Source: Halovenus halobia
GTDB lineage: Archaea; Halobacteriota; Halobacteria; Halobacteriales; Haloarculaceae
Assembly: GCF_051414135.1 (NCBI RefSeq)
Contig: NZ_JBLKOA010000002.1
Coordinates: forward strand, 1-64,000
Reading direction: 5' to 3'
DNA: 64,000 bases
In this document: one piece after another, positions 34,132 through 42,028 of the stretch
Layout: every line of letters starts with the position of its first letter
Position numbering within the stretch: the first letter of the stretch is position 1
Program-made: the position numbers and the translations under genes
Notes under the pieces: model-generated
The model's database searches: none
What the model saw: the letters and a program-made list of their open reading frames with translations, nothing else
What the model was told of the DNA's origin: nothing

Positions 34132-34410
34132 CTAGCGTCGAATACGAAAACCGTCCTCGCCCTGCGGTTGCTCATAACTTACTTCGACATCCTCCACGCG
34201 AGCCGCCTCGCTGCCCTGGTGACAGAACTCCACGAGTTGTTCGACCGCTGACTCCGGGCCCTCGAAGACGGCTTCGACGCGGCCATCCGTGAGATTTTGC
34301 ACCCAGCCGTCGACGCCAGCGTCTCGTGCTGTATCGCGTGTCGTCGCCCGGAAGTAGACACCCTGGACTCGGCCAGAGACGTAGACGTGTGCGCGAGTAC
34401 GCTCGGACAT
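34132..34410 (-). CDS. acyP: acylphosphatase
   Basis: 92 residues. The signature VSGRVQGVYFRATTRDTA holds the catalytic arginine, and GWVQNLTDGRVEAVFEG the asparagine. It hydrolyses the carboxyl-phosphate bond of acyl phosphates. The family length of about 90 fits the ATG at 34410; longer frames add a basic tail. The 3' end is 2 bp from the convergent nucleoside phosphorylase. Confidence 0.95.
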   Translation of the reverse strand: MSERTRAHVYVSGRVQGVYFRATTRDTARDAGVDGWVQNLTDGRVEAVFEGPESAVEQLVEFCHQGSEAARVEDVEVSYEQPQGEDGFRIRR

Positions 34411-34511
34411 AGCTGTTTGTGCGGCTGCCCACCTCAAAGTGGTTCCGGCAGCGGAAGTGTGGAATGGTAACAAGAGTACATTTAATATTGCAGTTACGCT
34501 ACAGTGGCGTA

Positions 34512-34751
34512 GTGGAAGAGCCCAAGCCAACCTACAAAGCGATTTTCGGCGCATACTGGCGTCGAATAGCCGGATTTGTCGAACTGTGGTGGGTCGGGTT
34601 TGGCCTCGTGCAGCTCTGTCTCTTTACCGCGGTGGTGCTCGCCAGAAATCCAGGGCTCGTTCCCGGTGGTACTCAGCAACCGGCCGTGAGCGTGACCGTC
34701 GTGCTCGCGGTAGTGGCCTTCGCGGTTACAATCTACTACGAGTTCCTGTAA
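34512..34751 (+). CDS. small membrane protein
   Basis: 79 residues from the GTG at 34512. Two hydrophobic helices (about 16-38 and 54-76) follow a short charged N-terminus with KPTYKAIFGAYW. An AT-rich TTTAATATT at 34479-34487, about 25-33 bp upstream, supports the GTG start as a leaderless one. It is convergent with the glycosylase gene. Not recognised. Confidence 0.7.
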   Translation: MEEPKPTYKAIFGAYWRRIAGFVELWWVGFGLVQLCLFTAVVLARNPGLVPGGTQQPAVSVTVVLAVVAFAVTIYYEFL

Positions 34752-34755
34752 CCGT

Positions 34756-35649
34756 TTAGCTCTCTGGCCCGTCGTTTCGCAGGTAGTGGAACAGGTACGT
34801 CTGCGTGTAGCCAGCGTACTCCCCGCCGAGTTGCTCGCGGATCGCACGCGACGTGTCCGTGTAGTTGCCCTGCGCACAGTCCGGGAAGTACTCCTCGATA
34901 GCGGTTCGGATCCACGTATCCAGCGGGACGGCTTCGAGATACCCAAGCGAGAAGAGTAACACGCAGTCCGCCACCTTGTCGCCGACGCCAACGTAACGAG
35001 TCAGCAGTTCGCGGGCCTCTTCGTAAGACAGACCAGTTGCTTCGGTAGGGTCGTCCCCGTCGGCGACCATCTCGGCAGTCCGCTGGACGTAGGGTGCCCG
35101 GTAGCCAAGCGAGAGGTCACGCAACTGTTGTTCGGTGGCGGCGGCGAGTTGCTTCGGAGTTGGGTAGGCGTGATACGTGTTGCCCTCGAACTCGATTGCT
35201 GTCCCGAAGGCCTCCCGCAGCGATTGTTGCATCCCGTGGATACGAGAGACGCGCATCTGTGCCGAACAGATGAACGAGATGACACAGCCAAAGGCTGGTT
35301 CTCGAACGATTCGCATCCCCCAGTACTCGTCGTACGCATCGTCGATGACCTCATCATCGGGAACAGAGGCGTGGATGGCTGGGAGGTCGTCGTCAAGTCC
35401 GAGGCGTCGTCTGAGGACAGGTTCAGCGTCGACGTTCGCCCGGTACTCGAGTTCGCCGTCGCGCTGCCGAACCTTGATTACGCCGGGGTCGTCGGTCGCA
35501 CGGGTTGTCGTGAGATACCAGTCGTCGCCGCCGTAGGTACTGTCGTAGTCCTCGCCGTCGTCGCGCCACCAGAGATAGGTCTGCCCACTCTCAAGCGTCG
35601 ATTGCAGATCGAAGGCGGTTCCGTCGAGGTCGATCCGGCCGTGGCCCAT
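34756..35649 (-). CDS. HhH-GPD DNA glycosylase (Ogg1-type)
   Basis: 297 residues with an N-terminal Ogg-type domain (about 1-110) and a helix-hairpin-helix region LLTRYVGVGDKVADCVLLFSLG with the catalytic lysine (K in GDKVAD) and the aspartate in VPLDTWI. It would excise 8-oxoguanine or related oxidised bases and cut the strand by lyase action. The start is the ATG at 35649; the 16 upstream codons are basic and not conserved in style. Confidence 0.9.
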   Translation of the reverse strand: MGHGRIDLDGTAFDLQSTLESGQTYLWWRDDGEDYDSTYGGDDWYLTTTRATDDPGVIKVRQRDGELEYRANVDAEPVLRRRLGLDDDLPAIHASVPDDEVIDDAYDEYWGMRIVREPAFGCVISFICSAQMRVSRIHGMQQSLREAFGTAIEFEGNTYHAYPTPKQLAAATEQQLRDLSLGYRAPYVQRTAEMVADGDDPTEATGLSYEEARELLTRYVGVGDKVADCVLLFSLGYLEAVPLDTWIRTAIEEYFPDCAQGNYTDTSRAIREQLGGEYAGYTQTYLFHYLRNDGPES

Positions 35650-35778
35650 CGTCAAATGGGAGGGCAGGCAGGCGTTTTTGCCTTTCGAGTCGCGCACGGT
35701 CGGAAACTGGTACTGAGACGGTTCACAACGCTCGAGCGAGGGCTAACCTTGATAGTGGTTGCAAACCAACAGTAACAC

Positions 35779-36270
35779 ATGAACTGCAGGGTTGTCGTCG
35801 AAGCAGCCGTCCCGGTCTACGACGTCGAAACACCCGACGAGGCGGTCAGGATTGCCATCTCGAAGACAGGCGAGATGTTGAACCCTGACCTCAACTACGT
35901 CGAGATCAATATGGGCGAGCGAAGCTGTCCGCACTGTGGGGAACCACACGACCCCGCGTTTATCGCGGCCGACGAGAGTCTCGTCGCGCTGGAACTCGAG
36001 ATGACTGTGTTCAACGTCGAACGCGAGGAACACGCCGCTCGCATCGCCCGCAAAGAGATTGGGCAGCGACTGGAGAACATCCCACTCGAAGTCCTCGAAA
36101 TCGACGTGATCGAAGAGGACACAGACGAGACAGAAGACGATGAGGGGGAAGAAGTCGAGACAGCAGACAACGAGATGGGAGACGACAACCTAGTTGAGCA
36201 AGATCCAGGCCTCGAAGAAGCCCGTGACGACGAAGTACTCCCCGAGTTCGAGGAACTTATCGACGAATAA
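35779..36270 (+). CDS. DUF555/UPF0212 family protein
   Basis: 163 residues. The first 115 residues form the archaeal DUF555 domain, with a CPHCGEPH zinc-like knuckle near residue 50; the last 45 are almost all acidic, a haloarchaeal addition. The function is unknown, though its wide archaeal spread suggests a basic role. It is read divergently from the glycosylase gene, with 129 bp between the two starts. Confidence 0.85.
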   Translation: MNCRVVVEAAVPVYDVETPDEAVRIAISKTGEMLNPDLNYVEINMGERSCPHCGEPHDPAFIAADESLVALELEMTVFNVEREEHAARIARKEIGQRLENIPLEVLEIDVIEEDTDETEDDEGEEVETADNEMGDDNLVEQDPGLEEARDDEVLPEFEELIDE

Positions 36271-36280
36271 CGCTGCTTTT

Positions 36281-37156
36281 TTAAATGAGTCCGGTCACGA
36301 AGCCAACCCCCATGACAATGAGGACGGTTGCAGAGACGACCGGCAGATACGGGACGTACTGTTCGACGCGCTCCTGAAAGTGTTCGTAGCCCGCGATTAA
36401 CAACAGCGTCAGCGTGACGATGCCGACGATTACGGTGAGTGCGTAGGCACTCATCAGCCACAGGCAAGCGTCCGACCCGGCACAGAGCGCGATAATCTCG
36501 AACTCTTCTTCGTGGGCAAAGCCGAGCAGGAAGGCAAACCACGCAATCCCAAGCAGTCCGCGGTCGGCGGCGTCCGTTTCATGTGAGTGGCCACCGCCGC
36601 CGACGAACGGAATGACCGACCGGACCGTGGCACGGAAACCGCCGGACTCGTCGTCGTGGTCCTCTGAGTCCGTCGTCTCGTGGTCATGGCCGTGGCTCTG
36701 CTCACCGCCGTGCTCGTGGTTGTGGCCGTGGTCGTGTTCGTGGTCGTGGGCGTCTCCACCTCCGTGTGTTCCATGCGAGTGACCGTGTCGATACTCGCGG
36801 ATGCCCAGTCCGATGAGCAGAAGGCCTGCAACGACGCTGACCGGACCACCGATACTGACGCCGCCGCCGAGAGTGATTGGCTTGTCAACCTGCGTGAGAC
36901 TGAAGTACGATTTTGCGTAGAAAAACAGCGCAACCATTGCGATGCTGCTCACGAGATGGCCAATGCCGATGATGAGACTCGCAGCAAGGCCGTAGAGCCA
37001 TCGATGTGACTTTTCGAGAGCATACGACGCCGCGACCGGCCAGCCGTGGCCTGGTTCGATGCCGTGGACGGCACCCAGAGCAACCGCGCCGATGAGGAGG
37101 CCGGACGCCTCGAATGGAATCATTGCGATAACTGACCGTCCACGGCGGGCGGGCAT
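36281..37156 (-). CDS. NicO/RcnA-like nickel/cobalt transporter
   Basis: 291 residues with six predicted helices. GAVHGIEPGHGWP carries the His-rich helix-I motif of NicO/RcnA (HX4DH-like, here HGIEPGHGWP), and a cytosolic loop near residues 120-165 has more than fifteen histidines in His-Gly and His-Asp pairs. The family exports or imports nickel or cobalt. The start is the ATG at 37156; a shorter one at 37123 is also possible. A NikR-like regulator is divergent, 73 bp away, which supports nickel as the metal. Confidence 0.88.
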   Translation of the reverse strand: MPARRGRSVIAMIPFEASGLLIGAVALGAVHGIEPGHGWPVAASYALEKSHRWLYGLAASLIIGIGHLVSSIAMVALFFYAKSYFSLTQVDKPITLGGGVSIGGPVSVVAGLLLIGLGIREYRHGHSHGTHGGGDAHDHEHDHGHNHEHGGEQSHGHDHETTDSEDHDDESGGFRATVRSVIPFVGGGGHSHETDAADRGLLGIAWFAFLLGFAHEEEFEIIALCAGSDACLWLMSAYALTVIVGIVTLTLLLIAGYEHFQERVEQYVPYLPVVSATVLIVMGVGFVTGLI

Positions 37157-37229
37157 AACGGTTGTTAGTACCGAACCCGTGGGACCGTAATACCGGGAGA
37201 CTTCTGTGGTGGCGGCGAAAAACAAGGGT

Positions 37230-37622
37230 ATGCGGACGAGTTTCAACATTCCGGACGAGCTCCTCGCGGAGTTCGACAACGTCTGCGAAGAGCAGGGGTT
37301 AGAGAGTCGCTCGCGTGCAGTGAGAGAAGCAATGCAGGAGTATATCGAGGCTCACTCACGGCTCGAAGCCGCGACCGGCGACGTTGTGGCACTGGTCGGG
37401 TTCGATTACCGTCACGACGAGGTCATCCACGACTTGCACAGCGTCCAGCACGACTACCAGGACACGATTCTCAACACGAGCCACACACATCAGGGCGAGT
37501 GGTGTCTCGAATCGCTGTTCTGTCGTGGTTCTGCCGACCGCGTTCGTGCACTCACCTACGACCTCCGGGATTTCGACGGCGTCAACCGCGTGAAGACGAT
37601 GGTTATCCAGCAGCGCGGCTAA
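37230..37622 (+). CDS. NikR-like nickel-responsive regulator
   Basis: 130 residues. Residues 1-45 are a ribbon-helix-helix DNA-binding domain (MRTSFNIPDELLAEFD, then SRSRAVREAMQEYIE). The rest is an ACT-like domain with the NikR nickel ligands: a histidine in VQHDYQD, the pair in SHTHQGEW, and the cysteine in WCLESLF. It should repress or activate nickel transport genes on metal binding; the divergent NicO/RcnA-like transporter is the obvious target. A clear operator palindrome was not identified. Confidence 0.88.
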   Translation: MRTSFNIPDELLAEFDNVCEEQGLESRSRAVREAMQEYIEAHSRLEAATGDVVALVGFDYRHDEVIHDLHSVQHDYQDTILNTSHTHQGEWCLESLFCRGSADRVRALTYDLRDFDGVNRVKTMVIQQRG

Positions 37623-37684
37623 TCAGACAATCGCCAGAGGAATGCCTGTGAGAACAGGCTGAGAGAGAAGGGCCGCGAAAACAA

Positions 37685-37921
37685 TCAGTCTGCAGGTGCG
37701 GAGACGCGCTCGGTCCGTTTTTCGTCGATTTCGCTGGTGATGCCGTGTGCAAGAGCAAAAACAGCGTCTTTGTGGTCGGTCTTCGATTTGTGGATCGATG
37801 TCGGCTGCACGCCAAGTGCTGAGTACTCGTCGTGTTCGACGGTATTGCCTGTCTGTTCTTCGTAGTGGTCTTGTACCTGTGCGAGCAGGCCGTGAAGGTG
37901 AATGAGCTCCTGCTTTTTCAT
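37685..37921 (-). CDS. UPF0058 family protein
   Basis: 78 residues starting MKKQELIHLHGLL, the conserved start of UPF0058. The family is small, archaeal and helical; function is unknown. Haloarchaea have several copies. The ATG at 37921 is chosen over the one 9 bp upstream. Confidence 0.85.
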   Translation of the reverse strand: MKKQELIHLHGLLAQVQDHYEEQTGNTVEHDEYSALGVQPTSIHKSKTDHKDAVFALAHGITSEIDEKRTERVSAPAD

Positions 37922-38345
37922 GGTCATCACATCCTTGTAACTGAAGGGTTATAATGGTACTCTGAGGAGCGTTAACACGCACCCCTAGAGATTCGCCGCA
38001 ACAGCCGCTCTACCACTTGTCCAGTATTTATTAACATTTACAAAACGAAAGCAGTAGCATTGCGTGTCCGTTTGCTATCTGGGCTGCACAATTCGGGATA
38101 CGGAAATTATGGACCAGTATAGACACGTACGGACCGTCCACAACCAGTGAATGACAGAAAATTCCAGTCGTCGGAGCAAGACGGTCGGGACGAACAGGTT
38201 CGGGTCGATTGCGCGGGCAGTCAGGAGAGTCAGCCCTTCGGAGAGCATCACGGCAGCGTGACGGTACGCCGGGCCGATACTGGCAGCTTCAGATCTGATT
38301 CCAGTGGCGAAACGCCTAAGATAGTCGCTCGGATACGGAAGTTAA
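37922..38345. other. intergenic region, 424 bp, no gene supported
   Basis: It holds the promoters of the divergent UPF0058 gene and cheC, with an AT-rich TATTTATTAACATTTAC at 38025-38041. A 36-codon frame at 38151-38261 is arginine-rich and followed in frame by two more stops, so it is not accepted as a gene. Confidence 0.5.
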
Positions 38346-38999
38346 ATGCCGATTCTGCTCGATATTCGGAAGCTCACTATCATTGGAAAGCTGATCCAGC
38401 ATGGAGCGAAAAACGTCGCAAGCTCGCTGTCAACGATGGCAGATATCGATGCTGATATTCAGATCAAGAGCCTCTCGTTTGTCGAACCGGGCGATATCCC
38501 ACACGAGATAGGGGAGGGCGCGTTCCACCACGCGAACATCCGGCTCACAGAGCCACCGTATGGCGTCTTCCTCATGACCTTTGACGACCGTACCGGTGAG
38601 GAAATTGCCCAGCACATGACCGGCCAACCTGTCGAGGGCGAACTCAACCAACTGCAGGAAAGTGCACTCCAGGAGATGTGTAACATCCTCACTTCCGGCT
38701 TTATCGACGGCATCGCGAATACGCTCGAAACGACAATCAACATGGAGACGCCAGCACTGGAGTACGATGACGCGGAGGTCATCGCCGAGGAGACCCTCTC
38801 ACACATCCACGCAGATTCACTGTCGATCGTTTTGGATTCGGTCGTCGACCTGAAAGAAGAAAACAGGGAGTTCCAGCTTCGGATCTTCCTCGTCCCCGAC
38901 CCGGGGGCGTTCGTGAACCTGATCGACAAGCTCGATATCGAGGAGATCCGGGAGATCGACGACCTGACCGCGCGGCAGGACGACGACCGGGCGTTCTGA
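38346..38999 (+). CDS. CheC-family chemotaxis protein
   Basis: 217 residues of the CheC/CheX phosphatase family. The motif ESALQEMCNILTSGFIDGI has the conserved E and N of the CheY-P phosphatase site once; a second copy in the C-terminal half is not obvious, so it may be a single-site or non-catalytic form. It would act on CheY-P or as an adaptor in taxis. No other che gene is nearby. Confidence 0.82.
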   Translation: MPILLDIRKLTIIGKLIQHGAKNVASSLSTMADIDADIQIKSLSFVEPGDIPHEIGEGAFHHANIRLTEPPYGVFLMTFDDRTGEEIAQHMTGQPVEGELNQLQESALQEMCNILTSGFIDGIANTLETTINMETPALEYDDAEVIAEETLSHIHADSLSIVLDSVVDLKEENREFQLRIFLVPDPGAFVNLIDKLDIEEIREIDDLTARQDDDRAF

Positions 39000-39045
39000 G
39001 GAGCGAAACCGGACCGTTTGAGTATCTCGCCGGTAACCATCACCC

Positions 39046-39510
39046 ATGAGCCTGATTGATACAGCCTCGTACGTGATTCACTCGGTGTTTGCCGGCCTCT
39101 GGACCGGCAGTATTCTGTTCATGACACTCGCAGTGATACCGCTTGCGGTGCGCGGCAATCTCGACGCTGGGCCGCTCAATACCGTGACCGGTCGGTTCAA
39201 GATTCTCTCGCGCACGAGCGTCCTGATTCTGTTTCTGTCAGGTGGGCATCTGGCAGGGACCCAGTACACCACCTCGACACTAACTGGCAGTCTCGGCGGC
39301 TATCTCGTCCTCAGTATGCTCTCGCTGTGGTTTCTGACCGCCGGCGTCACCGAAGTGGCGGCGAGTCGACTCGCTGACGGCAGCGGTCGGGACAAGGTGC
39401 GCGAACCTGCCCGAAAGGCCCGGCGCTTTTTCCAGCTCGGCTCGGTGTTCGCGGTGCTGTTGCTCGTCGTCTCGGGGCTGCTCTCGGCGGCGGGTGCGGG
39501 CCTACTGTAA
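39046..39510 (+). CDS. CopD-like membrane protein
   Basis: 154 residues with four hydrophobic segments; HSVFAGLWTGSILFMTL resembles the first helix of CopD/DUF420-type copper or haem-linked membrane proteins. The metal-binding histidines are sparse, so the function is uncertain. It precedes the PHP gene by about 45 bp and could be cotranscribed. Confidence 0.65.
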   Translation: MSLIDTASYVIHSVFAGLWTGSILFMTLAVIPLAVRGNLDAGPLNTVTGRFKILSRTSVLILFLSGGHLAGTQYTTSTLTGSLGGYLVLSMLSLWFLTAGVTEVAASRLADGSGRDKVREPARKARRFFQLGSVFAVLLLVVSGLLSAAGAGLL

Positions 39511-39557
39511 CGGCCACAGACCGCGGTCCTTTTGGCCCGTTCGTGCCAATCATATCT

Positions 39558-40232
39558 GTGCTCGCAGTAGAGCTCCATACCCACTCGGTGCACTCCTACG
39601 ACGGGCAGAATACGGTCGAAGAGTTACTCGAGGCGGCACGAGCAGCCGACCTCGACGGACTCGCAATCACCGACCACAACGAGTTTGCACCGAGCAGACG
39701 GGCGGCCGACCGTGCCGAGGAATACGGCCTCGTCGGTATTGCCGGGATGGAGATTTCGACGGCGGCGGGGGACCTGCTCGGACTGGGCATCGACCGCCGA
39801 ATCGAATGTGGACTGGGTTTTCGCGAGACAGTTGCCCGCGTCCACGAGGCAGGTGGCATTGCAGTCGTTCCACATCCGTTTCAGGAACTCAGAAAAGGCG
39901 TCCTCGGCGCAATTCCGCGCGAGGAAATCACGGCCGCTGACGCCATCGAGGTGTACAATTCTCGACTGTTGACTGGCCGAGCCAACCGACAGGCCGACCA
40001 ACTCGCTGAGGCCTACGGAATGAGTAAAACCGCGGGTAGTGACGCCCACATCGCCGAGATGGTCGGACAGGCTCGTACGCTCGTCAAGACAGATGAGCGG
40101 ACGAGCGAGTCAATTCTGGACGCAATCCGTGACGGCCGGACAACTGTACAGGGACGGCGAACGCCGTATCGAATCACACTCAGACAGGCCGCTGGGTCAG
40201 CGACCAGACAGGCGCGAAAACGCTTCGAATGA
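39558..40232 (+). CDS. PHP domain phosphoesterase
   Basis: 224 residues. The metal-binding motifs are HTHSVHSYDG at the N-terminus, TDHNE, VPHP and the final SDAH. PHP proteins hydrolyse phosphoesters, for instance histidinol phosphate or nucleotide 3',5'-bisphosphate. The start is a GTG: the one at 39558 gives MLAVELHTHS; a GTG five codons upstream (39543) is also possible. It overlaps the asparagine-synthase-like gene by ATGA, so both are likely translated together. Confidence 0.87.
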   Translation: MLAVELHTHSVHSYDGQNTVEELLEAARAADLDGLAITDHNEFAPSRRAADRAEEYGLVGIAGMEISTAAGDLLGLGIDRRIECGLGFRETVARVHEAGGIAVVPHPFQELRKGVLGAIPREEITAADAIEVYNSRLLTGRANRQADQLAEAYGMSKTAGSDAHIAEMVGQARTLVKTDERTSESILDAIRDGRTTVQGRRTPYRITLRQAAGSATRQARKRFE

Positions 40233-41299
40233 CACTCACTGGCGCCGCCCCAGAAACTGTCCGACGCGCGCTCGCGGAGGGGAACGCACTGTCGGGCGCA
40301 GACGGGTTTGCCGGCGAACTCGATAACCAACTGGTTCGAGACGTGTTGGGCCGGGAACCACTGTTTTTCGACGGCGAAGCGTGGAGCCACGACCCGACTG
40401 AGCTGGCTAACCCACAGTCGTTGCCCGCCGGCCACGTTCGAGAGGGGTCAGACGTTAGTCGGCGGCTGTCGCTGCCGGACCCCGCGCCCGTCTCGCTTGA
40501 CGCAGGCATCGACTGTGTTCGGAAAGCAATTAGTGAGTCAACCGCGGCCGTCGACACGGAGGGGCTTGCAGTTGCCTTCTCCGGCGGCCTCGATTCTGCG
40601 CTGGTTGCCGCAAAACTCGACGTGCCGCTGTACACCATTGGCTTTCCCGATAGTCACGACATCGACGCAGCACGGTCGGCAGCGACACTGCTGGGCCGTG
40701 ACCTGACTGTGCTCACCATCGACCGCGACGCCCTCAAAGCCGCAATTCCAGAGGTAGTGACAGCAACAGGCCGGACAAACGCGATGGATGTCCAGATTGC
40801 ACTGCCACTGTATCTGCTCGCACAACGTCTCTCCGAGGACGGCTACCGGCGCGTTGCGCTCGGACAGGGCGCGGACGAACTGTTCGGTGGTTACGCAAAA
40901 GTCGCCCGCGCGCCCGACGACCCACGGGTAGACGCAGACACGGTCCGCGGCGCGCGCCGCGAGATAGTCGAGACGCTGCCCGCACAACTGGAGCGAGACG
41001 TGCTCACACTCCGTGCTGCAGGTGTCGAACCGGTGGTGCCGCTGTTGAGCGACCGGGTCGTGAGCGCCGCGCTCGAACTCCCGGGGGAGGCGCTGGTCAC
41101 CGACCGCGGCGAGCGCAAGTGGGCGCTCAGACTCGCCGCGCGCCCGGACTTGCCAGACAGAGTTGTGTTTCGAGAAAAAAAAGCAGTCCAGTACGGCAGT
41201 CTTGTCGCCCGCGAACTCGACCGCCTCGCAAGAGAGGCAGGATTCAAGCGACGTCAGGACGACCACGTCACCGCATTCATCGAGTCGGTCTCCGCGTGA
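40229..41299 (+). CDS. asparagine synthase-like ATP pyrophosphatase
   Basis: 356 residues. The C-terminal domain has the PP-loop FSGGLDSALVAAKL (near residue 114) and the later GQGADELFGGYAK loop of asparagine synthetases. The N-terminal 90 residues lack the Cys-2 amidotransferase of AsnB, so it cannot use glutamine in the usual way. It may use ammonia or act on another amide or adenylate substrate. Translational coupling to the PHP gene suggests a joint reaction. The exact function is unknown. Confidence 0.8.
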   Translation: MTLTGAAPETVRRALAEGNALSGADGFAGELDNQLVRDVLGREPLFFDGEAWSHDPTELANPQSLPAGHVREGSDVSRRLSLPDPAPVSLDAGIDCVRKAISESTAAVDTEGLAVAFSGGLDSALVAAKLDVPLYTIGFPDSHDIDAARSAATLLGRDLTVLTIDRDALKAAIPEVVTATGRTNAMDVQIALPLYLLAQRLSEDGYRRVALGQGADELFGGYAKVARAPDDPRVDADTVRGARREIVETLPAQLERDVLTLRAAGVEPVVPLLSDRVVSAALELPGEALVTDRGERKWALRLAARPDLPDRVVFREKKAVQYGSLVARELDRLAREAGFKRRQDDHVTAFIESVSA

Positions 41300-41695
41300 C
41301 GCGGCACGATACCGACAAATTAGAGTATATTTGATATATCTGTGGGCCATGTATTAAACAGAGCCGATTATTTGTGGAAGGAGAACAATCACTGAAACTG
41401 TCGTTATCCTTATCATACGAGTCGCTCAAGAACCTGCTGGGTTCCTGTCTTTCGACAACGCCTTTCACCCAACTGCTGTCCAGAGCCCGGTTCACTCAAA
41501 AATTAAAAACAGCTGTCTCAGCCGTTCGTAATGGTGTGTAACCGTATGGTATCAAATGGCTATGAGCGGAAAGATACCTTCGAATGAAATATGTCTGTAT
41601 TCAGGGCGGGCCCCAGTACCAGCCACAGTGGGATGACATATATGAGACGACATATTTAACATATTCAGACAACAATGTTGTAATGTAAGGTACCA
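41300..41695. other. AT-rich intergenic region, 396 bp, no gene supported
   Basis: It lies between the asparagine-synthase-like gene and the PadR gene. The low GC, several TATA-like stretches and a perfect dyad at 41669-41681 are the visible content. No frame has haloarchaeal codon use. Confidence 0.6.
41669..41681. promoter_or_regulatory. dyad in the PadR gene promoter
   Basis: ACAACA-A-TGTTGT is a perfect inverted repeat. It lies between a TATTTAA box (41653-41659) and the ATG at 41696, over the expected transcription start, so it could be an autoregulatory operator. Confidence 0.5.
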
Positions 41696-41971
41696 ATGTA
41701 CGACTTGACAGGATTCCAGCGTGATCTGCTGTACGTAATCGCAGGCCGGGAAGAGCCACACGGGTTGGCCATCAAAGAGGAACTGGAGGAGTATTACGAG
41801 AAAGAAATTCACCACGGACGGCTGTATCCGAATCTCGATACGCTAGTTGAGAAGGGACTGGTTGAGAAGGGCCAGCGCGACCGGCGAACGAACTTCTACA
41901 GTCTTACGCGTCGGGGACGCCGCGAAATCGAGGCACGTCGAGACTGGGAGCGCCAGTACGTCGAAGCCTGA
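41696..41971 (+). CDS. PadR-family transcriptional regulator
   Basis: 91 residues, one winged helix. MYDLTGFQRDLLYVIAG begins the fold; HGRLYPNLDTLVEKGLV is the recognition helix and NFYSLTRRGRREIEARR the wing. It lacks the C-terminal dimerisation helix of long PadR proteins. Short forms like this are common in haloarchaea. It is 57 bp upstream of the SRP54 gene. Confidence 0.92.
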   Translation: MYDLTGFQRDLLYVIAGREEPHGLAIKEELEEYYEKEIHHGRLYPNLDTLVEKGLVEKGQRDRRTNFYSLTRRGRREIEARRDWERQYVEA

Positions 41972-42028
41972 TTCGGTTGCAAGGGCCGAGAAAAAGGTTT
42001 TACCGGGATGGTCTCGTAGTCGCTGACA

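Noticed and set aside
36680..36790. Repeated GTGGTC/GTGTTC-like units that look like a short tandem array
   Set aside because: They are the codons of the His-rich loop in the NicO/RcnA-like transporter, not a CRISPR array or satellite.
38151..38261. 36-codon frame before cheC (starts MTENSSRRSK)
   Set aside because: Arginine-rich and not acidic; followed in frame by more stops; no family match. Treated as non-coding.
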